Positions 8,592 through 18,756 of a stretch of 64,000 nt of DNA are shown here, in pieces; position 1 is the stretch's first letter; the number at the start of each line of letters is the position of its first letter. The notes under the pieces are model-generated. The model was not told the DNA's origin, ran no database searches, and was given only the letters and a program-made list of their open reading frames with translations. The stretch lies in contig OY282375.1 in the NCBI GenBank assembly GCA_958295825.1, positions 601,489-665,488 of the forward strand, read 5' to 3'. This DNA is from an uncultured Candidatus Entotheonella sp. (GTDB lineage Bacteria; Tectomicrobia; Entotheonellia; Entotheonellales; Entotheonellaceae). Position numbers and translations under genes: made by a program.

Positions 8592-9632
8592 TCAAACCTG
8601 ATAGCCGAGTTGTTCCAGGCCTGGGCGGCATGCCTCGGTAATCGCGTGCTGCTCGGCGGCGCTGAGTTGTGCGAACTTCGACGGCGTCGGCCGCGGGATC
8701 GTGACTACCTCGCGCACCCACGCGTCGTCTTCCAGTTGCGGGGCGATGAAGCGGATGAGCCGCCGGATCTGTCCCTCGGGATCCGCCTGCATGTCCTCAA
8801 ACCGCAGGTTCAGCAAGCGGTCAGGCGGGAAATGGCCGAACACCCGATAGCCTGTTTCGATCATGCCGTTCCAGAAGGCCGCAAAGTCTGGCAGCGTCAG
8901 CTCGTCGAAGGGCAGTTGCTCCAGGCTTGTAAATACCCACGCCAAGCGCCCCAGGTAGGCGGTGAGCCGGTCCTGGCGATCCATCCTGGCAACCATTTTC
9001 TCGAGGCTGATGCCCCACGTCCGATACTTTCGCGCCATGGCGAGCATGGTGCGGAAGAGAGGGTGGCGACTCATCGACAGGGTCGTCTCTCGCCCGTCCC
9101 GGTATACGTGGACAACCCGCGCCTCGGGAAAATGACGCAGCAGTCGGGACGCGAACAGCAGGGAGCCGCCACCGCGTTCGACCCAGACTTTGCCGCCGAA
9201 GCGTGCACCCAGCCAGGCGAATAGAACCCGATAATGGTCGGCGGGCGGCTGCTTCGGTTGCCCCCGTACGACCGGTTCGAGTTCGTCGAACAGCTCCTCG
9301 TAGCGATCGGTGAGGTGCGGCAATGTGACGGCCAGAATCGGCGGCAGGTTGAGTCGCGTGAACCGCGTATTCGGATCATCGACCGGATAGAGCAGCTCGC
9401 TGAACGATTCCCCTTTCGCAATGACGCTCATGAGCTTCCCTGGCTGGTTGTAGAGGCGCCACATCCAATCGCCGGTCGCCCGCCGACGGGCGAATATGGT
9501 CAAGCCAAGGGACGAGAAAAACTCGGAGATGCTGAGGACATCGGGGTGCCGATTCAGAATGTCCGACACCATCGTCGAGCCGCACCGTCCGGTGCTCAGG
9601 ACGAATACGGGTGGGATGGCCATGGCGGGCAT
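8592..9632 (-). CDS. Sulfotransferase family protein
   Basis: Transfers sulfate from PAPS to an acceptor hydroxyl or amine, 346 aa. The 5'-phosphosulfate loop is at residues 10-25 (FVLSTGRCGSTMVSDIL) and the 3'-phosphate motif is VVHVYRDGRETTLSMSRHP near residue 200. ATG 9632 has AAGGAG six bases upstream and directly follows the stop of the MpaB gene, so the two are coupled. The acceptor is unknown. Related bacterial enzymes often modify lipids or surface sugars. Confidence 0.88.
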   Translation of the reverse strand: MPAMAIPPVFVLSTGRCGSTMVSDILNRHPDVLSISEFFSSLGLTIFARRRATGDWMWRLYNQPGKLMSVIAKGESFSELLYPVDDPNTRFTRLNLPPILAVTLPHLTDRYEELFDELEPVVRGQPKQPPADHYRVLFAWLGARFGGKVWVERGGGSLLFASRLLRHFPEARVVHVYRDGRETTLSMSRHPLFRTMLAMARKYRTWGISLEKMVARMDRQDRLTAYLGRLAWVFTSLEQLPFDELTLPDFAAFWNGMIETGYRVFGHFPPDRLLNLRFEDMQADPEGQIRRLIRFIAPQLEDDAWVREVVTIPRPTPSKFAQLSAAEQHAITEACRPGLEQLGYQV

Positions 9633-10844
9633 TTACCACTCCTTGCTCTGGTCTGAGGACAAGTGATCGGGTAATCGGTAGCTGATACCGCGGTTTTCCG
9701 GCGCCGATATTTCGAGCAGGGTCAGAAACTTCTGCGCCGTGTCGTTCAGGGTCGGATCCCAGCGGCCAAGCATTCTCCCCATGCGGCGTTTGCACCTCAG
9801 CCACGCCAGAAGCCCGGTCGTCCATTGTCTGGGAAATTCGAGCTGGTCGGCGAGCTCGTCGCCGATGAGCGCGCGCGAGATGCGATACGCATAACGCACG
9901 ATCACCCGCCGTTCGACCGGATCGGTAATGTTGACCACCAGCGGCGCTACATTGACCACCCCGTTCGCCATGGCGACCGACTCGATAGCGGGGCGCGGCT
10001 CGCAGAGGCAGCCGATGCGGTACAGTTCACGGGCGTCGGCTTCGCCGTGAAACAATATCGTCTCGGGCACGCCGAGCAGCCACGCGGTGTAACGCCAGAT
10101 GTGCATGAAGCTGGTACGTGCCTCGGCGTCCGGGTGGGCGCCGAGGCGCATTGTCGCCTGCAGCAATTGCGCGGAGAAACCAGCCGACGCCAGCGCGATA
10201 TGCGCGGCGCTCATCGGCATGCCGTAAGTGGCCGCATCCCACTCGTCGGAGAGGCTCAGCATCCGCCTGATCTGGGCGTGCACAAGGCGGATGCGGACGG
10301 ACAGTTTCCAGCCTTCGCCCTGCCGATCAAGACCCCCCGGCATCATGATCTCGGTCAGGTGCAGGATGTTTCGCTGCAGGCGCCGGACTCCGTAGTCCCA
10401 GAGCCGGCCGGTCAGAAAAAAGGACCTGCTGATTAGCGTGGAGAAGCCACGGACGATGACATCTCCGAGGAAGGCGAGGAGAAACAGATCCGAATCGTTA
10501 TGAAATGCAAGGCAGCCGGCATTCACTGCCGCCGGATTGAACCAGGAGGGCGGGGTTCCAATCTGGTCAAAGAAGTCCCTCAACGCCTGTGGGCCGTCGG
10601 CCAGGACCTTCGCATCCTGCGCCATGCCAGCCAGGATGAACCGATGCCTATCATCCTGGTCGAGCTGGGCCAACGCTTCAATAACGGCATCGGCCAGCGG
10701 ATCGCTAAGGGTCGTGTGTTCGACATACTTGGCGGCGAGTTCCGGATTGATCACCGACGCCTTGTCGTAGCCGATCTGATAGACTGGAGGGATACGCATA
10801 TCCAATCTCCGATCGATAGCCAGTGGGGGGTCATGTCCCGTCAT
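9633..10844 (-). CDS. Oxygenase MpaB/Lcp-like family protein (DUF2236)
   Basis: 403 aa with the family hallmarks of latex-clearing-protein/MpaB haem oxygenases. These are the central RIRLVHAQIRRML segment carrying the haem-side histidine, the preceding LHLTEIMMPGGL, and a helical C-terminus. Such enzymes cleave isoprenoid chains or act as haem-dependent oxidases. It overlaps the upstream TPR gene by four bases (ATGA) and abuts the sulfotransferase, giving a three-gene operon. M16 (MRIPPVYQ) with GGAG upstream is an alternative start. The nearby dead prenyl-reductase gene hints at isoprenoid chemistry, but that is inference. Confidence 0.8.
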   Translation of the reverse strand: MTGHDPPLAIDRRLDMRIPPVYQIGYDKASVINPELAAKYVEHTTLSDPLADAVIEALAQLDQDDRHRFILAGMAQDAKVLADGPQALRDFFDQIGTPPSWFNPAAVNAGCLAFHNDSDLFLLAFLGDVIVRGFSTLISRSFFLTGRLWDYGVRRLQRNILHLTEIMMPGGLDRQGEGWKLSVRIRLVHAQIRRMLSLSDEWDAATYGMPMSAAHIALASAGFSAQLLQATMRLGAHPDAEARTSFMHIWRYTAWLLGVPETILFHGEADARELYRIGCLCEPRPAIESVAMANGVVNVAPLVVNITDPVERRVIVRYAYRISRALIGDELADQLEFPRQWTTGLLAWLRCKRRMGRMLGRWDPTLNDTAQKFLTLLEISAPENRGISYRLPDHLSSDQSKEW

Positions 10845-12415
10845 AGCGTCTCCTTAGCTCCCGGGACCTGCGCTAGCGGCTTGATCCAGGCCGTTCGGTA
10901 GTCCTGCGGGGTGATGGCTTTTTCGAGGAGGGCGATGGTGTCGATGACGAGGGAACGTTGCGGCTCGCTCAACTCGTGGCTGACCTCGTGGAGAATGTTG
11001 CGGACGATATTCCAGTTCTCGGTCAGCTTGAAGGACCTGACGTCAGCCTCCAGAGCCTCGACGAGCGTGGTGCATTGGCGCCGCAGGCCGGCGGGGTTCT
11101 TGCCGTCGCAGGTTTGGGCGAAAATGACGATGGCGGTCAGCCATATCTTGCCGCCCCAACCGGCCCATTGGATGCCGCGGCCGGCGGCTTGCCCGGCAGC
11201 CTGCCACTGCCGGGCGGCGAGGCGGGCAAAGGCCAGCGCGAGGTGATTGCTGACGTGCCCGGAGTAGCGTTCAATGGCGCCCTGAGCTTTCTTGACGGCG
11301 TCGTCGAAGCGCCGTAACTGCACCAGAACACGGCTTTCGGCGGCCAGAAGATGGGCGTGGAATTTGACGGGGATGTTTGCCAGCCCAGCCTCGTAGGCGT
11401 CAAGGGCTTGGTGCAGCGCCTTGTGTGCCTCTTCCGTTGAGGTGGTTTGGCTGGCTCGCCGTTGGTAGAGCGCGCCGCGCAGCCGGTAAATGTTGTAATC
11501 CTTGCGGTTCTTGCTCTGCACGGTGGCCAGGTCGCGGATTACCAAATCTTCGTCCTCGGGCAGGCCGCGGCGGAAATATGCCTCGGCGCGGCTGACGAAG
11601 CATCCGACGTCCGCCGGGTTGCGATTTAATCCTTCGGTGGCGAGTTCGATCGCATTCTCATAATTGCCGGTACGCGTTTCGAGGTCGAGGAGTTGGTAAC
11701 GCACGGCGCTGTTGTAGGGATTCAGTTCCAGAGCTTCCCCCAACGTCTGCTTGGCGGTCTGCGGTTCCATCTCGCTCTGCACGGCACCCAGCGCCAGGAG
11801 GTCTTCTTGTCGCCGTTCACCCCGCGCCTTGATCATCTGCAGCAGGTGCGCCTCGGCGTCGGCATGGCGACCCAAGGCTTGTTCGCACTGAGCCACCAGG
11901 GACAACTGCGTGACGTTATCCTCTGTGAGGCCGGCCAACAGGTGGGGTAGGGCTTCGGGGTAACGCTTGGCGCCGTGCAGCGCCTCACCCAGCGTCCAGC
12001 GTCCGGCGCGGTGCTCGGGGTGCTGCGCCACGGCGCTTTGCAGTGCCTTGACGGCATCCTCGGGACGGCGTTGCCATAGCAGGATTTTGCCGGGCAGCAG
12101 CCATTCGTAGTGCGCCAGCGTCTCCTGCAGCGCAGACACCGCCTGGCTGTTTTGCGAGGCTTTCTCGGTGACCCGTACCAGCCGGTTATCCGTGCCTCTC
12201 CACTGCTCTTGGGCCGCTTGCCGCTCGCTCAGCAGCAGTTTTTCCAGGTATTGAGTGCGGTAGAGCAATACCCCCACCAGTGCTACGACCAGTAAGGCCG
12301 ACAGGGTGAAGGGGGCTACGGAAGGGACGATGTACGTGAGAGGGTCGCTGCCCAACGCACTGGCAAGCGTGACCAAGGCTGTCAGGAACAACAGGATGAA
12401 TTGAAGCCGCCGCAT
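10841..12415 (-). CDS. Membrane-anchored TPR protein
   Basis: 524 aa. Two N-terminal membrane helices (8-24 and about 33-52) precede a coiled-coil linker and a long alpha-solenoid of tetratricopeptide repeats, visible from LLPGKILLWQRRPEDAVKAL onward to about residue 430. The topology resembles HemY/YciM-type assembly factors, but the specific metal or haem-protein motifs are not seen. First gene of the minus-strand operon with the MpaB-like oxygenase and sulfotransferase; probably a scaffold for protein partners. Confidence 0.75.
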   Translation of the reverse strand: MRRLQFILLFLTALVTLASALGSDPLTYIVPSVAPFTLSALLVVALVGVLLYRTQYLEKLLLSERQAAQEQWRGTDNRLVRVTEKASQNSQAVSALQETLAHYEWLLPGKILLWQRRPEDAVKALQSAVAQHPEHRAGRWTLGEALHGAKRYPEALPHLLAGLTEDNVTQLSLVAQCEQALGRHADAEAHLLQMIKARGERRQEDLLALGAVQSEMEPQTAKQTLGEALELNPYNSAVRYQLLDLETRTGNYENAIELATEGLNRNPADVGCFVSRAEAYFRRGLPEDEDLVIRDLATVQSKNRKDYNIYRLRGALYQRRASQTTSTEEAHKALHQALDAYEAGLANIPVKFHAHLLAAESRVLVQLRRFDDAVKKAQGAIERYSGHVSNHLALAFARLAARQWQAAGQAAGRGIQWAGWGGKIWLTAIVIFAQTCDGKNPAGLRRQCTTLVEALEADVRSFKLTENWNIVRNILHEVSHELSEPQRSLVIDTIALLEKAITPQDYRTAWIKPLAQVPGAKETL

Positions 12416-12666
12416 GATCCGCCTTATTTAGGACTTGCGTCCCCAATTGCCTATTCACGAATTGTCAAGAAAAACGTTTGGTTATTCTATCACACCGTTG
12501 GGCAGGTTCATACCACCCGGGCGGTCCATACCCTCGGCCGCAAGGTTGCTTTTTCTTTCCCTCGTGGGCGATTTTGATATATGGTGACGACAACGCAGCC
12601 ACCCTGTCGCGGTGAGGGGTGAGGCTGGCGAGTAGTGGCGTTTTACCCAACAGGAAGGAGCTTTGC

Positions 12667-13737
12667 ATGAGGCACATGGATATTCGACGCATTGGACGGA
12701 CTTGGGGCCTGCTCATTGCAGTCGGCCTTGCAGTCGGCGCCACGGCCATGGCTCAGGACGCCATGCCGACGGGTGAGCCCGGCTTCCTGGTTGACGGGGC
12801 CGAGCTGGAAATGCTGGTGAACGGTAAAGACCACGGCATCGTATTCACCGAAGGCGCCGCCGTGAGTTGCGACGGCATGGTGTATTTCAGCGACATCACG
12901 TTCACCGCAGGCTCGAAGACGGCGCGCGGTGGGCTGCTTGCCGGGGTGATCTGGAAGTACGACCCGGGCACCGGGGACCTGAGCGTATATCGCTCTCCCA
13001 GCGGCATGTCCAACGGCATCAAATTCGACGCCAACTGCGACATGATAAATGCGGAAGGCGCCGACTACGGCGGTCGCCGCATTATCCGCACCAGCATGAA
13101 GACGGGCGTGGCTGAAGTCATCGCCGGGTTGTTCCGCGGCCAGCCGTTCAACGCCCCCAACGACATCAGCATCGACGAGCAGGGCCGCATTTACTTCAGC
13201 GACCCGCGTTATCTCGGCCACGAGCCGGTCATGCAGGCCACCATGGCCGTCTATCGCATCGACACCGACGGCTCGGTGTCCCGCGTGGTCACCGACGCCG
13301 GCAAGCCTAACGGCGTGGCGGTATCGCCGGATCAGAAATCACTCTACGTGGTCAGCAACGACAATGGCGCTCTGGACCTTTTCCGGCTCGATGAGGGCGA
13401 GGGCAGCGTGAAGGGCCGCATGGCGTTGATGGCCTATGACCTGGCGGAAGACGGCAGCGCCAAATTCCGCCAGATGCTCGTCGATTACGCCCCCGAGGAC
13501 GGCCCCGACGGCCTGGTCATGGACACCGAGGGCAACCTGTGGGTAGCGGTGCGCGACACCACCCGGCCGGGCATCTACGCCTACGACCCGGACGGCGTGG
13601 AGAAAGCCTACATCCCGACGCCGGTTCCCACCAACGTCGGCTTTGGCCGCGGTGAGAACAGCAATGTTCTCTACATCACCGCCGCCAACAACCTCTACCG
13701 TATTACCGTCGGCAAGACCGGCTATCACCTGCCGTAA
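12667..13737 (+). CDS. SMP-30/gluconolactonase-like beta-propeller protein, exported
   Basis: 356 aa from ATG 12667 (AAGGAG upstream; the earlier in-frame start lacks one). A signal peptide ends near AMAQDAMP. The rest is a six-bladed propeller with the metal-site sequence pattern of SMP-30/gluconolactonases: EGAAVSCDG, NAPNDISIDEQGRIYFSD, PNGVAVSPD and GPDGLVMD supply the Glu, Asn and Asp positions. Likely a calcium-dependent periplasmic lactonase. It stands alone, closed by a strong terminator. Confidence 0.85.
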   Translation: MRHMDIRRIGRTWGLLIAVGLAVGATAMAQDAMPTGEPGFLVDGAELEMLVNGKDHGIVFTEGAAVSCDGMVYFSDITFTAGSKTARGGLLAGVIWKYDPGTGDLSVYRSPSGMSNGIKFDANCDMINAEGADYGGRRIIRTSMKTGVAEVIAGLFRGQPFNAPNDISIDEQGRIYFSDPRYLGHEPVMQATMAVYRIDTDGSVSRVVTDAGKPNGVAVSPDQKSLYVVSNDNGALDLFRLDEGEGSVKGRMALMAYDLAEDGSAKFRQMLVDYAPEDGPDGLVMDTEGNLWVAVRDTTRPGIYAYDPDGVEKAYIPTPVPTNVGFGRGENSNVLYITAANNLYRITVGKTGYHLP

Positions 13738-13768
13738 GCGACGACCGGCAAGCCGTTACGGCGCCCTG

Positions 13769-13810
13769 CTGCCACGATGCCCGCTCGCCGGGGATCGTGG
13801 CAGTTTTTTT
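13769..13810 (+). terminator. Rho-independent terminator
   Basis: CTGCCACGAT pairs perfectly with ATCGTGGCAG across a GC-rich loop that can extend the stem, followed directly by seven T. It lies 31 bases after the SMP-30 stop and 39 before riboflavin synthase, so it separates the two units. Confidence 0.9.
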
Positions 13811-13848
13811 GTATCCCCATCGTGCCGGGCGCCAGAGGAGGAAGCGGG

Positions 13849-14448
13849 ATGTTCAGCGGCATTGTGGAAGAAACCGGCACGGTCACGCACCTCGACGTGC
13901 GCCCCGGCGGCGCCACTTGCACGGTGCGGGCGCAGGTCGTGCTGGATGACGTCAAGATCGGCGATTCGATTGCCGTCAACGGCGCCTGCCTGACCGTGGT
14001 GCGGTTCGACGCCACCAGCTTTACGGTGGAATTGGCCCCCGAAACCCTGCGCAAGACAGCCCTCGGAGAGGTGCGCAACGGCGACGACGTGAACCTCGAG
14101 CGTTCTCTGGCGGCCAACGGCCGCATCGGCGGCCACATCGTGCAGGGGCACGTCGACGCCGCCGCGGAGATTGTCGCCATGCAGCCGGACGGCGAGGGCG
14201 TGCTGGCGACGTTCCGGGCGCCGGAGTCCCTGCTGCCCTACATCGTCTCCAAGGGCTACGTGGCCGTTGACGGCATGAGCCTGACGGTCGTCGATACCGG
14301 CCCGGATTGGTTCAGCATCTCGTTTATCTCGCATACCCGGGCGGTGACCAACGTGCGTCACTACGCGCCCGGGCGCCGTGTGAATCTCGAGGTCGACGTG
14401 CTGGGGAAATACGTTGAAAAACTCCTGGCGCACCGGAGCGGGAGTTGA
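13849..14448 (+). CDS. ribE: Riboflavin synthase, alpha chain
   Basis: Dismutates two 6,7-dimethyl-8-ribityllumazine molecules into riboflavin, last step of vitamin B2 synthesis. 199 aa, normal length. Starts with the diagnostic MFSGIVEETG and shows two homologous lumazine-binding barrels, each with its own IGDSIAVNGACLTV / VAVDGMSLTVV-type motif near residues 40 and 140. ATG 13849 has AGAGGAGG upstream. The stop overlaps the next ATG (TGATG). No other rib genes are nearby. Confidence 0.96.
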   Translation: MFSGIVEETGTVTHLDVRPGGATCTVRAQVVLDDVKIGDSIAVNGACLTVVRFDATSFTVELAPETLRKTALGEVRNGDDVNLERSLAANGRIGGHIVQGHVDAAAEIVAMQPDGEGVLATFRAPESLLPYIVSKGYVAVDGMSLTVVDTGPDWFSISFISHTRAVTNVRHYAPGRRVNLEVDVLGKYVEKLLAHRSGS

Positions 14449-15620
14449 TGAAGGGGAGAGTTGTGGATTGGGCTAAACGTTTCTTGTGGTTTCCATTGGC
14501 TGTTGTCCTGCTGCTGGCCGGCCCGCTCGCGGCCGAGGAACCGACGTCCCTGACAGCGGTTCTGCCCGCCGGCGAGGTTACCACGATTGGCTGCTTATCA
14601 CCGTATGGCGCGCGCCAGAGCGTGCCGGACTGGCCGCCGGACGGCATCTTCCACTACCGGCTCTACCTGCCGAGTGACTACCACGACCACCCCACTCGTC
14701 AGTACCCGCTCATGTTCATTGCTTCACCCGCCGGCGAGGCGCGTATGGGTCAGATGGCCGAACGCCTGAAACGGGACCGTTGGGTGGTGGCGATGCTGGC
14801 CGAGTCGCGTAACCGCTCCGTGCTGTGGCATCCCAATTTCGTAGCGGCTTACATCGACGTGCTGAAGCGCGTACGGGTGCACCCGGAGATGCTGTTTTGC
14901 ACCGGCTTTTCCGGCGGCGCGCGGGTGTGCAGCCACTACCCGAGCATTCGCCCCGGTTTTCAGGGCCTGATCCTGCAAGGGGCCGGCTATTCCGGACGCG
15001 CCTGGGTGCTGACGCGCAGCAACTCCCGCGTCACGGTGTACGGCCTCTTTGGCGCCCGCGACCCGAATCGCCGCGAGGCGCACCGCATCCGCCGCGGCCT
15101 GCCGTTACATACCCGCAGCCTGGTGGAAATCTGGGACGGCGGGCACGAATGGGCGCCGGCGCCGGCGTTTGAGCGGGCGCTCGATTGGGCCGAGGATAAG
15201 ACCCTGCTGGAAGCCGAGTACGACGCCGGCCGCGCCGACGTGTATACGTGGTATTTCCTCAACAAGTTGGCGCGCTTTGAAAGGGCGACGAGCGACGGCG
15301 AGCGCTACGTGCTGCGCCGCCTGTTGAAGACGCTCCCGGCGCGCTGGCGCCTGGCGCTTGACGACCCCACCCGCGAACGCTTTCAAGCCGTCGATGCCGC
15401 CCTGCGGACGTTCTCCGAGGACGACGCCCTGCAGCGCGAGATCGCGGCGCACGACGCCTTCGACAAGGCGTTGCGCACCGACGAGGCGCAGCGGGTCGGC
15501 GACCTATCCGAGATCATTCAGCAGTACGGGGAAATCATCGAACGCTACCCCAACACCCAGTTCGGCCAGCGCGCCTTGATACGGCAGCAATCGGTGCGCT
15601 GGGAAACGGGCATGCCATAG
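14448..15620 (+). CDS. Exported alpha/beta-hydrolase-like protein
   Basis: 390 aa with a signal peptide ending near GPLAAEEP. A PHB-depolymerase/esterase-like core follows: nucleophile elbow GFSGGARV (Ser155) and a late WDGGHEWAP histidine near residue 232. The last 150 residues are helical and carry a tetratricopeptide-like YGEIIERYPNTQFGQRALI. The start overlaps the riboflavin synthase stop by one base. Substrate unknown; activity inferred from the elbow only. Confidence 0.65.
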   Translation: MKGRVVDWAKRFLWFPLAVVLLLAGPLAAEEPTSLTAVLPAGEVTTIGCLSPYGARQSVPDWPPDGIFHYRLYLPSDYHDHPTRQYPLMFIASPAGEARMGQMAERLKRDRWVVAMLAESRNRSVLWHPNFVAAYIDVLKRVRVHPEMLFCTGFSGGARVCSHYPSIRPGFQGLILQGAGYSGRAWVLTRSNSRVTVYGLFGARDPNRREAHRIRRGLPLHTRSLVEIWDGGHEWAPAPAFERALDWAEDKTLLEAEYDAGRADVYTWYFLNKLARFERATSDGERYVLRRLLKTLPARWRLALDDPTRERFQAVDAALRTFSEDDALQREIAAHDAFDKALRTDEAQRVGDLSEIIQQYGEIIERYPNTQFGQRALIRQQSVRWETGMP

Positions 15621-15795
15621 CTGTTCGTCTCAAACTATTGGATGCGGGCAGGCCGTAGAGCAGCGGCTGCCCGGTCCACAATTCCACGCCTACACCTCCC
15701 TCCTTGGGCAAGTGTTTACAACGTCATCAACGTGTACCTCCACAAAGAGGGACGAACAGAACGCCGTCATGATTGCATCGGGAGCGAAATAATCC

Positions 15796-18660
15796 ATGAC
15801 GCCGGGCGCCTTCATCGCCAAGTGGCGCGCCGCTGAGCTCAAGGAGCGCTCGGCGGCGCAGGAGCATTTCATCGACCTGTGCCGATTGCTGGACGAGCCG
15901 ACACCCGCCGAGGCCGATCCGACCGGTGAGCACTACTGCTTCGAGCGCGGCGCCCGCAAGGACAGTGGCGGCGACGGCTGGGCCGACGTGTGGAAACGGC
16001 ACCACTTCGCCTGGGAATACAAAGGCAAGCACGCCAACCTGGACGCCGCTTTCAATCAACTGCGGCAGTACGCCCTGGCCCTGGAAAACCCGCCGCTGCT
16101 CATCGTCTCCGACATGGCGCGCTTCCGCATCCGCACCAACTGGACCAACAGCGTCAGCGAGACGCACGCGTTCACCCTGGACGACCTCGCCGACGCGGCC
16201 ATTCGCGACAAGCTCAAGTGGGTGATGTCCGATCCCGAGCGGCTGCGGCCGGGCGAAAGCCGTCAGGCGCTCACCGAGCGCGCTGCGGCAACCTTTGCGG
16301 CGCTGGCGCAGTCGTTGCGCGCCCGCGGCCACGAACCGCAGGCGGTGGCGCACTTCGTCAACCGGCTCGTCTTCTGCATGTTCGCCGAGGACGTCGGCTT
16401 GCTGCCGAGCAACCTGTTCACGCGCATGCTGGAGCACGCCCGTCAGCGGCCCGAGGACTTTGCCGCGCTGGCGCGCGACTTGTTCGGGGCGATGGCCACC
16501 GGCGGGCGCGTCGGCTTCGAGGCGGTGGCGTGGTTCAACGGCGGGCTGTTCGACGACGATGCCGCTTTACCGCTGGACAAAGCCGAGATTGAAACGATCC
16601 TCAAGGCAGCGGCGCTCGACTGGTCGGAAATTGACCCTTCCATCCTGGGCACGCTGTTCGAGCGCGGCCTCGATCCAAGCAAACGCTCGCAGCTCGGCGC
16701 CCACTACACCGACCGCGACAAGATCATGCGCATCATCGAGCCGGTAGTGATGCGCCCGTGGCTGGCCGAGTGGGAGACGGCGAAAGCCCGCCTCGCCGCC
16801 AGCCTGGAACGGCAAGCCGCCGCTCGGTCGGCATCCGCCCAGAGCAGGCAGCGCCGCGAGGCCGAGCGGCTGTTGGGCGATTTCCTCAAGCGGCTGCGCG
16901 CCTTCACGGTGCTGGATCCCGCCTGCGGTTCGGGCAATTTCCTGTATCTGGCGCTGCAGGTGCTCAAGGACCTGGAGCACCGGGTGCAGTTGGAAGCCGA
17001 GGCGCTGGGGCTTCCCCGCGCCTTTCCCGAGACCGGCCCGGCCAACGTCAAGGGGATCGAGATCAACCCGTATGCCGCGGAGTTGGCCCGCGTCTCGGTA
17101 TGGGTCGGCGAGATTCAGTGGATGCGCCGCAACGGCTTCGCTGGCTCGCGCGAGCCGATTCTGAAGCCGTTGGATACCATCGAGTGCCGCGACGCGGTGC
17201 TGACGCCGGCGGGCGGCGAGCCGGAGTGGCCGGCCGCAGACGTGGTGGTGGGCAACCCGCCGTTTTTGGGTGTTAACCGCTTTCGCAGTGTGCTTGGCGA
17301 CGCCTACACGGAGAGGTTGCGGGGGACATACAAGGGTCAGGTTCCGGGTGGCGCCGATCTGGTGTGCTTCTGGTTCAGCAAGGCGGGCAAGCTGGTGGTG
17401 GAGGGAAAAATCGCCCGCGCCGGTCTTGTTGCCACCAACTCAATTCGAGGCGGCGCTAACAGGGCTGTGCTTGACCGCATCGTGGATCGGGCGGCCATCT
17501 TCGATGCCTGGTCGGATGAACCGTGGGTCGTCGATGGCGCGGCGGTGCGGGTCTCGCTGGTCTGCTTTGCGTCTGTAGATACGACGACGGTTCGTTTTCT
17601 GGACGGAAAGGAAACGCCGCAAATCGGCTCCGACCTCGCAGCGGGGAGCGGCGGTTTCGTTCAGGCCGTTCCGCTGACGGGCAATCGCGGTTTCTCATTC
17701 AGGGGAACCACCAAGAATGGCCCCTTCGATATTCCAGGCGAGCTTGCGCGGGAATGGCTGCGACTGCCGGCCAACCCGAACGGGCGGCCCAATTCGGATG
17801 TCCTGAAACCGTGGATCAACGGTATGGACGTGACCCGACGCCCGGTGGGCAAGTGGATTATTGATTTCGGCTGGGAGATGTCGGAACCAGAAGCCGCACT
17901 CTACGAAGCGCCGTTTCAACATGCAAGGGAGCATGTTTATCCAATGCGACAGCGAAACCGCCGCGATGCCTATCGGGAATATTGGTGGCGGTACGGTGAA
18001 GCAAGGCCGGGCATGTGGCGGGCACTGGACGGTCTGCCTCGCTACATTGCCACGTCAATGGTCGCCAAACACCGCCTGTTCGTCTGGCGCGATTCCCGTG
18101 TCTGCCCCGATCAGCAACTGATCGTCATCGCCCGCGACGACGACACGACCTTCGGCATCCTGCACAGCCGCTTCCACGAAGCGTGGGCGCTGCGGCTTGG
18201 CACCAGCCTGGAAGACCGCCCGCGCTACACGCCGACTACCACGTTCGAGACCTTCCCCTTTCCCGAGGGGCTATCGCCCGACGTTCCCGCTTCGGCGTAC
18301 GCGACCGACCCGCACGCTATCGCCATTGCCGAAGCCGCGCGGCGGCTGGTGGAATTGCGCGACCGCTGGCTCAACCCGCCCGAATGGGTGGAATGGATCG
18401 ATGAGCCGGTTCCCGGCTACCCCAAGCGTCCAGCGCCTCGCAACGAAGCCGCGGCGCGGGAACTCAAGAAACGCACCCTGACCAATCTCTACAACGCCCG
18501 CCCGCAATGGCTCGCTGACGCCCACGCGACCCTCGACGCTGCCGTGGCGGCGGCCTACGGCTGGCCAGTCGATATTTCCGATGACGATGCGCTCAACGCG
18601 ATGCTGACACTTAACCTGCAATCCAGGCCGATTCCACTGCCGGCTAAGGAGTCGCTTTGA
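15796..18660 (+). CDS. MmeI-like type IIG/IIL restriction-modification enzyme
   Basis: One-chain DNA endonuclease and N6-adenine methyltransferase, 954 aa, close to MmeI (919 aa). The N-terminal nuclease motif fits the MmeI pattern exactly: Asp64-x9-Glu74-x-Lys76 in ADVWKRHHFAWEYKGK. The helical connector is followed by methyltransferase motif I VLDPACGSGNF (about 372) and catalytic NPPF (about 485), then a target-recognition domain from about 600. All key residues are present, so it is probably active. It begins a run of defence-type genes (Rpn, FRG, dead Doc). GC content matches the chromosome. Confidence 0.87.
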   Translation: MTPGAFIAKWRAAELKERSAAQEHFIDLCRLLDEPTPAEADPTGEHYCFERGARKDSGGDGWADVWKRHHFAWEYKGKHANLDAAFNQLRQYALALENPPLLIVSDMARFRIRTNWTNSVSETHAFTLDDLADAAIRDKLKWVMSDPERLRPGESRQALTERAAATFAALAQSLRARGHEPQAVAHFVNRLVFCMFAEDVGLLPSNLFTRMLEHARQRPEDFAALARDLFGAMATGGRVGFEAVAWFNGGLFDDDAALPLDKAEIETILKAAALDWSEIDPSILGTLFERGLDPSKRSQLGAHYTDRDKIMRIIEPVVMRPWLAEWETAKARLAASLERQAAARSASAQSRQRREAERLLGDFLKRLRAFTVLDPACGSGNFLYLALQVLKDLEHRVQLEAEALGLPRAFPETGPANVKGIEINPYAAELARVSVWVGEIQWMRRNGFAGSREPILKPLDTIECRDAVLTPAGGEPEWPAADVVVGNPPFLGVNRFRSVLGDAYTERLRGTYKGQVPGGADLVCFWFSKAGKLVVEGKIARAGLVATNSIRGGANRAVLDRIVDRAAIFDAWSDEPWVVDGAAVRVSLVCFASVDTTTVRFLDGKETPQIGSDLAAGSGGFVQAVPLTGNRGFSFRGTTKNGPFDIPGELAREWLRLPANPNGRPNSDVLKPWINGMDVTRRPVGKWIIDFGWEMSEPEAALYEAPFQHAREHVYPMRQRNRRDAYREYWWRYGEARPGMWRALDGLPRYIATSMVAKHRLFVWRDSRVCPDQQLIVIARDDDTTFGILHSRFHEAWALRLGTSLEDRPRYTPTTTFETFPFPEGLSPDVPASAYATDPHAIAIAEAARRLVELRDRWLNPPEWVEWIDEPVPGYPKRPAPRNEAAARELKKRTLTNLYNARPQWLADAHATLDAAVAAAYGWPVDISDDDALNAMLTLNLQSRPIPLPAKESL

Positions 18661-18756
18661 CGCTGAAGCTTCGGAAAATGGCGGCAGTTCGCAAAACAGT
18701 GGAAAGAACGCAGACGGCAAAATCCTGAGAACGACCAAGTCGGAGGCAGCAGCACC

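Noticed and set aside
15796..18660. BREX PglX as identity of the 954-aa methyltransferase
   Set aside because: The N-terminal Asp-x9-Glu-x-Lys nuclease pattern and length fit MmeI, and no other BREX genes are present.
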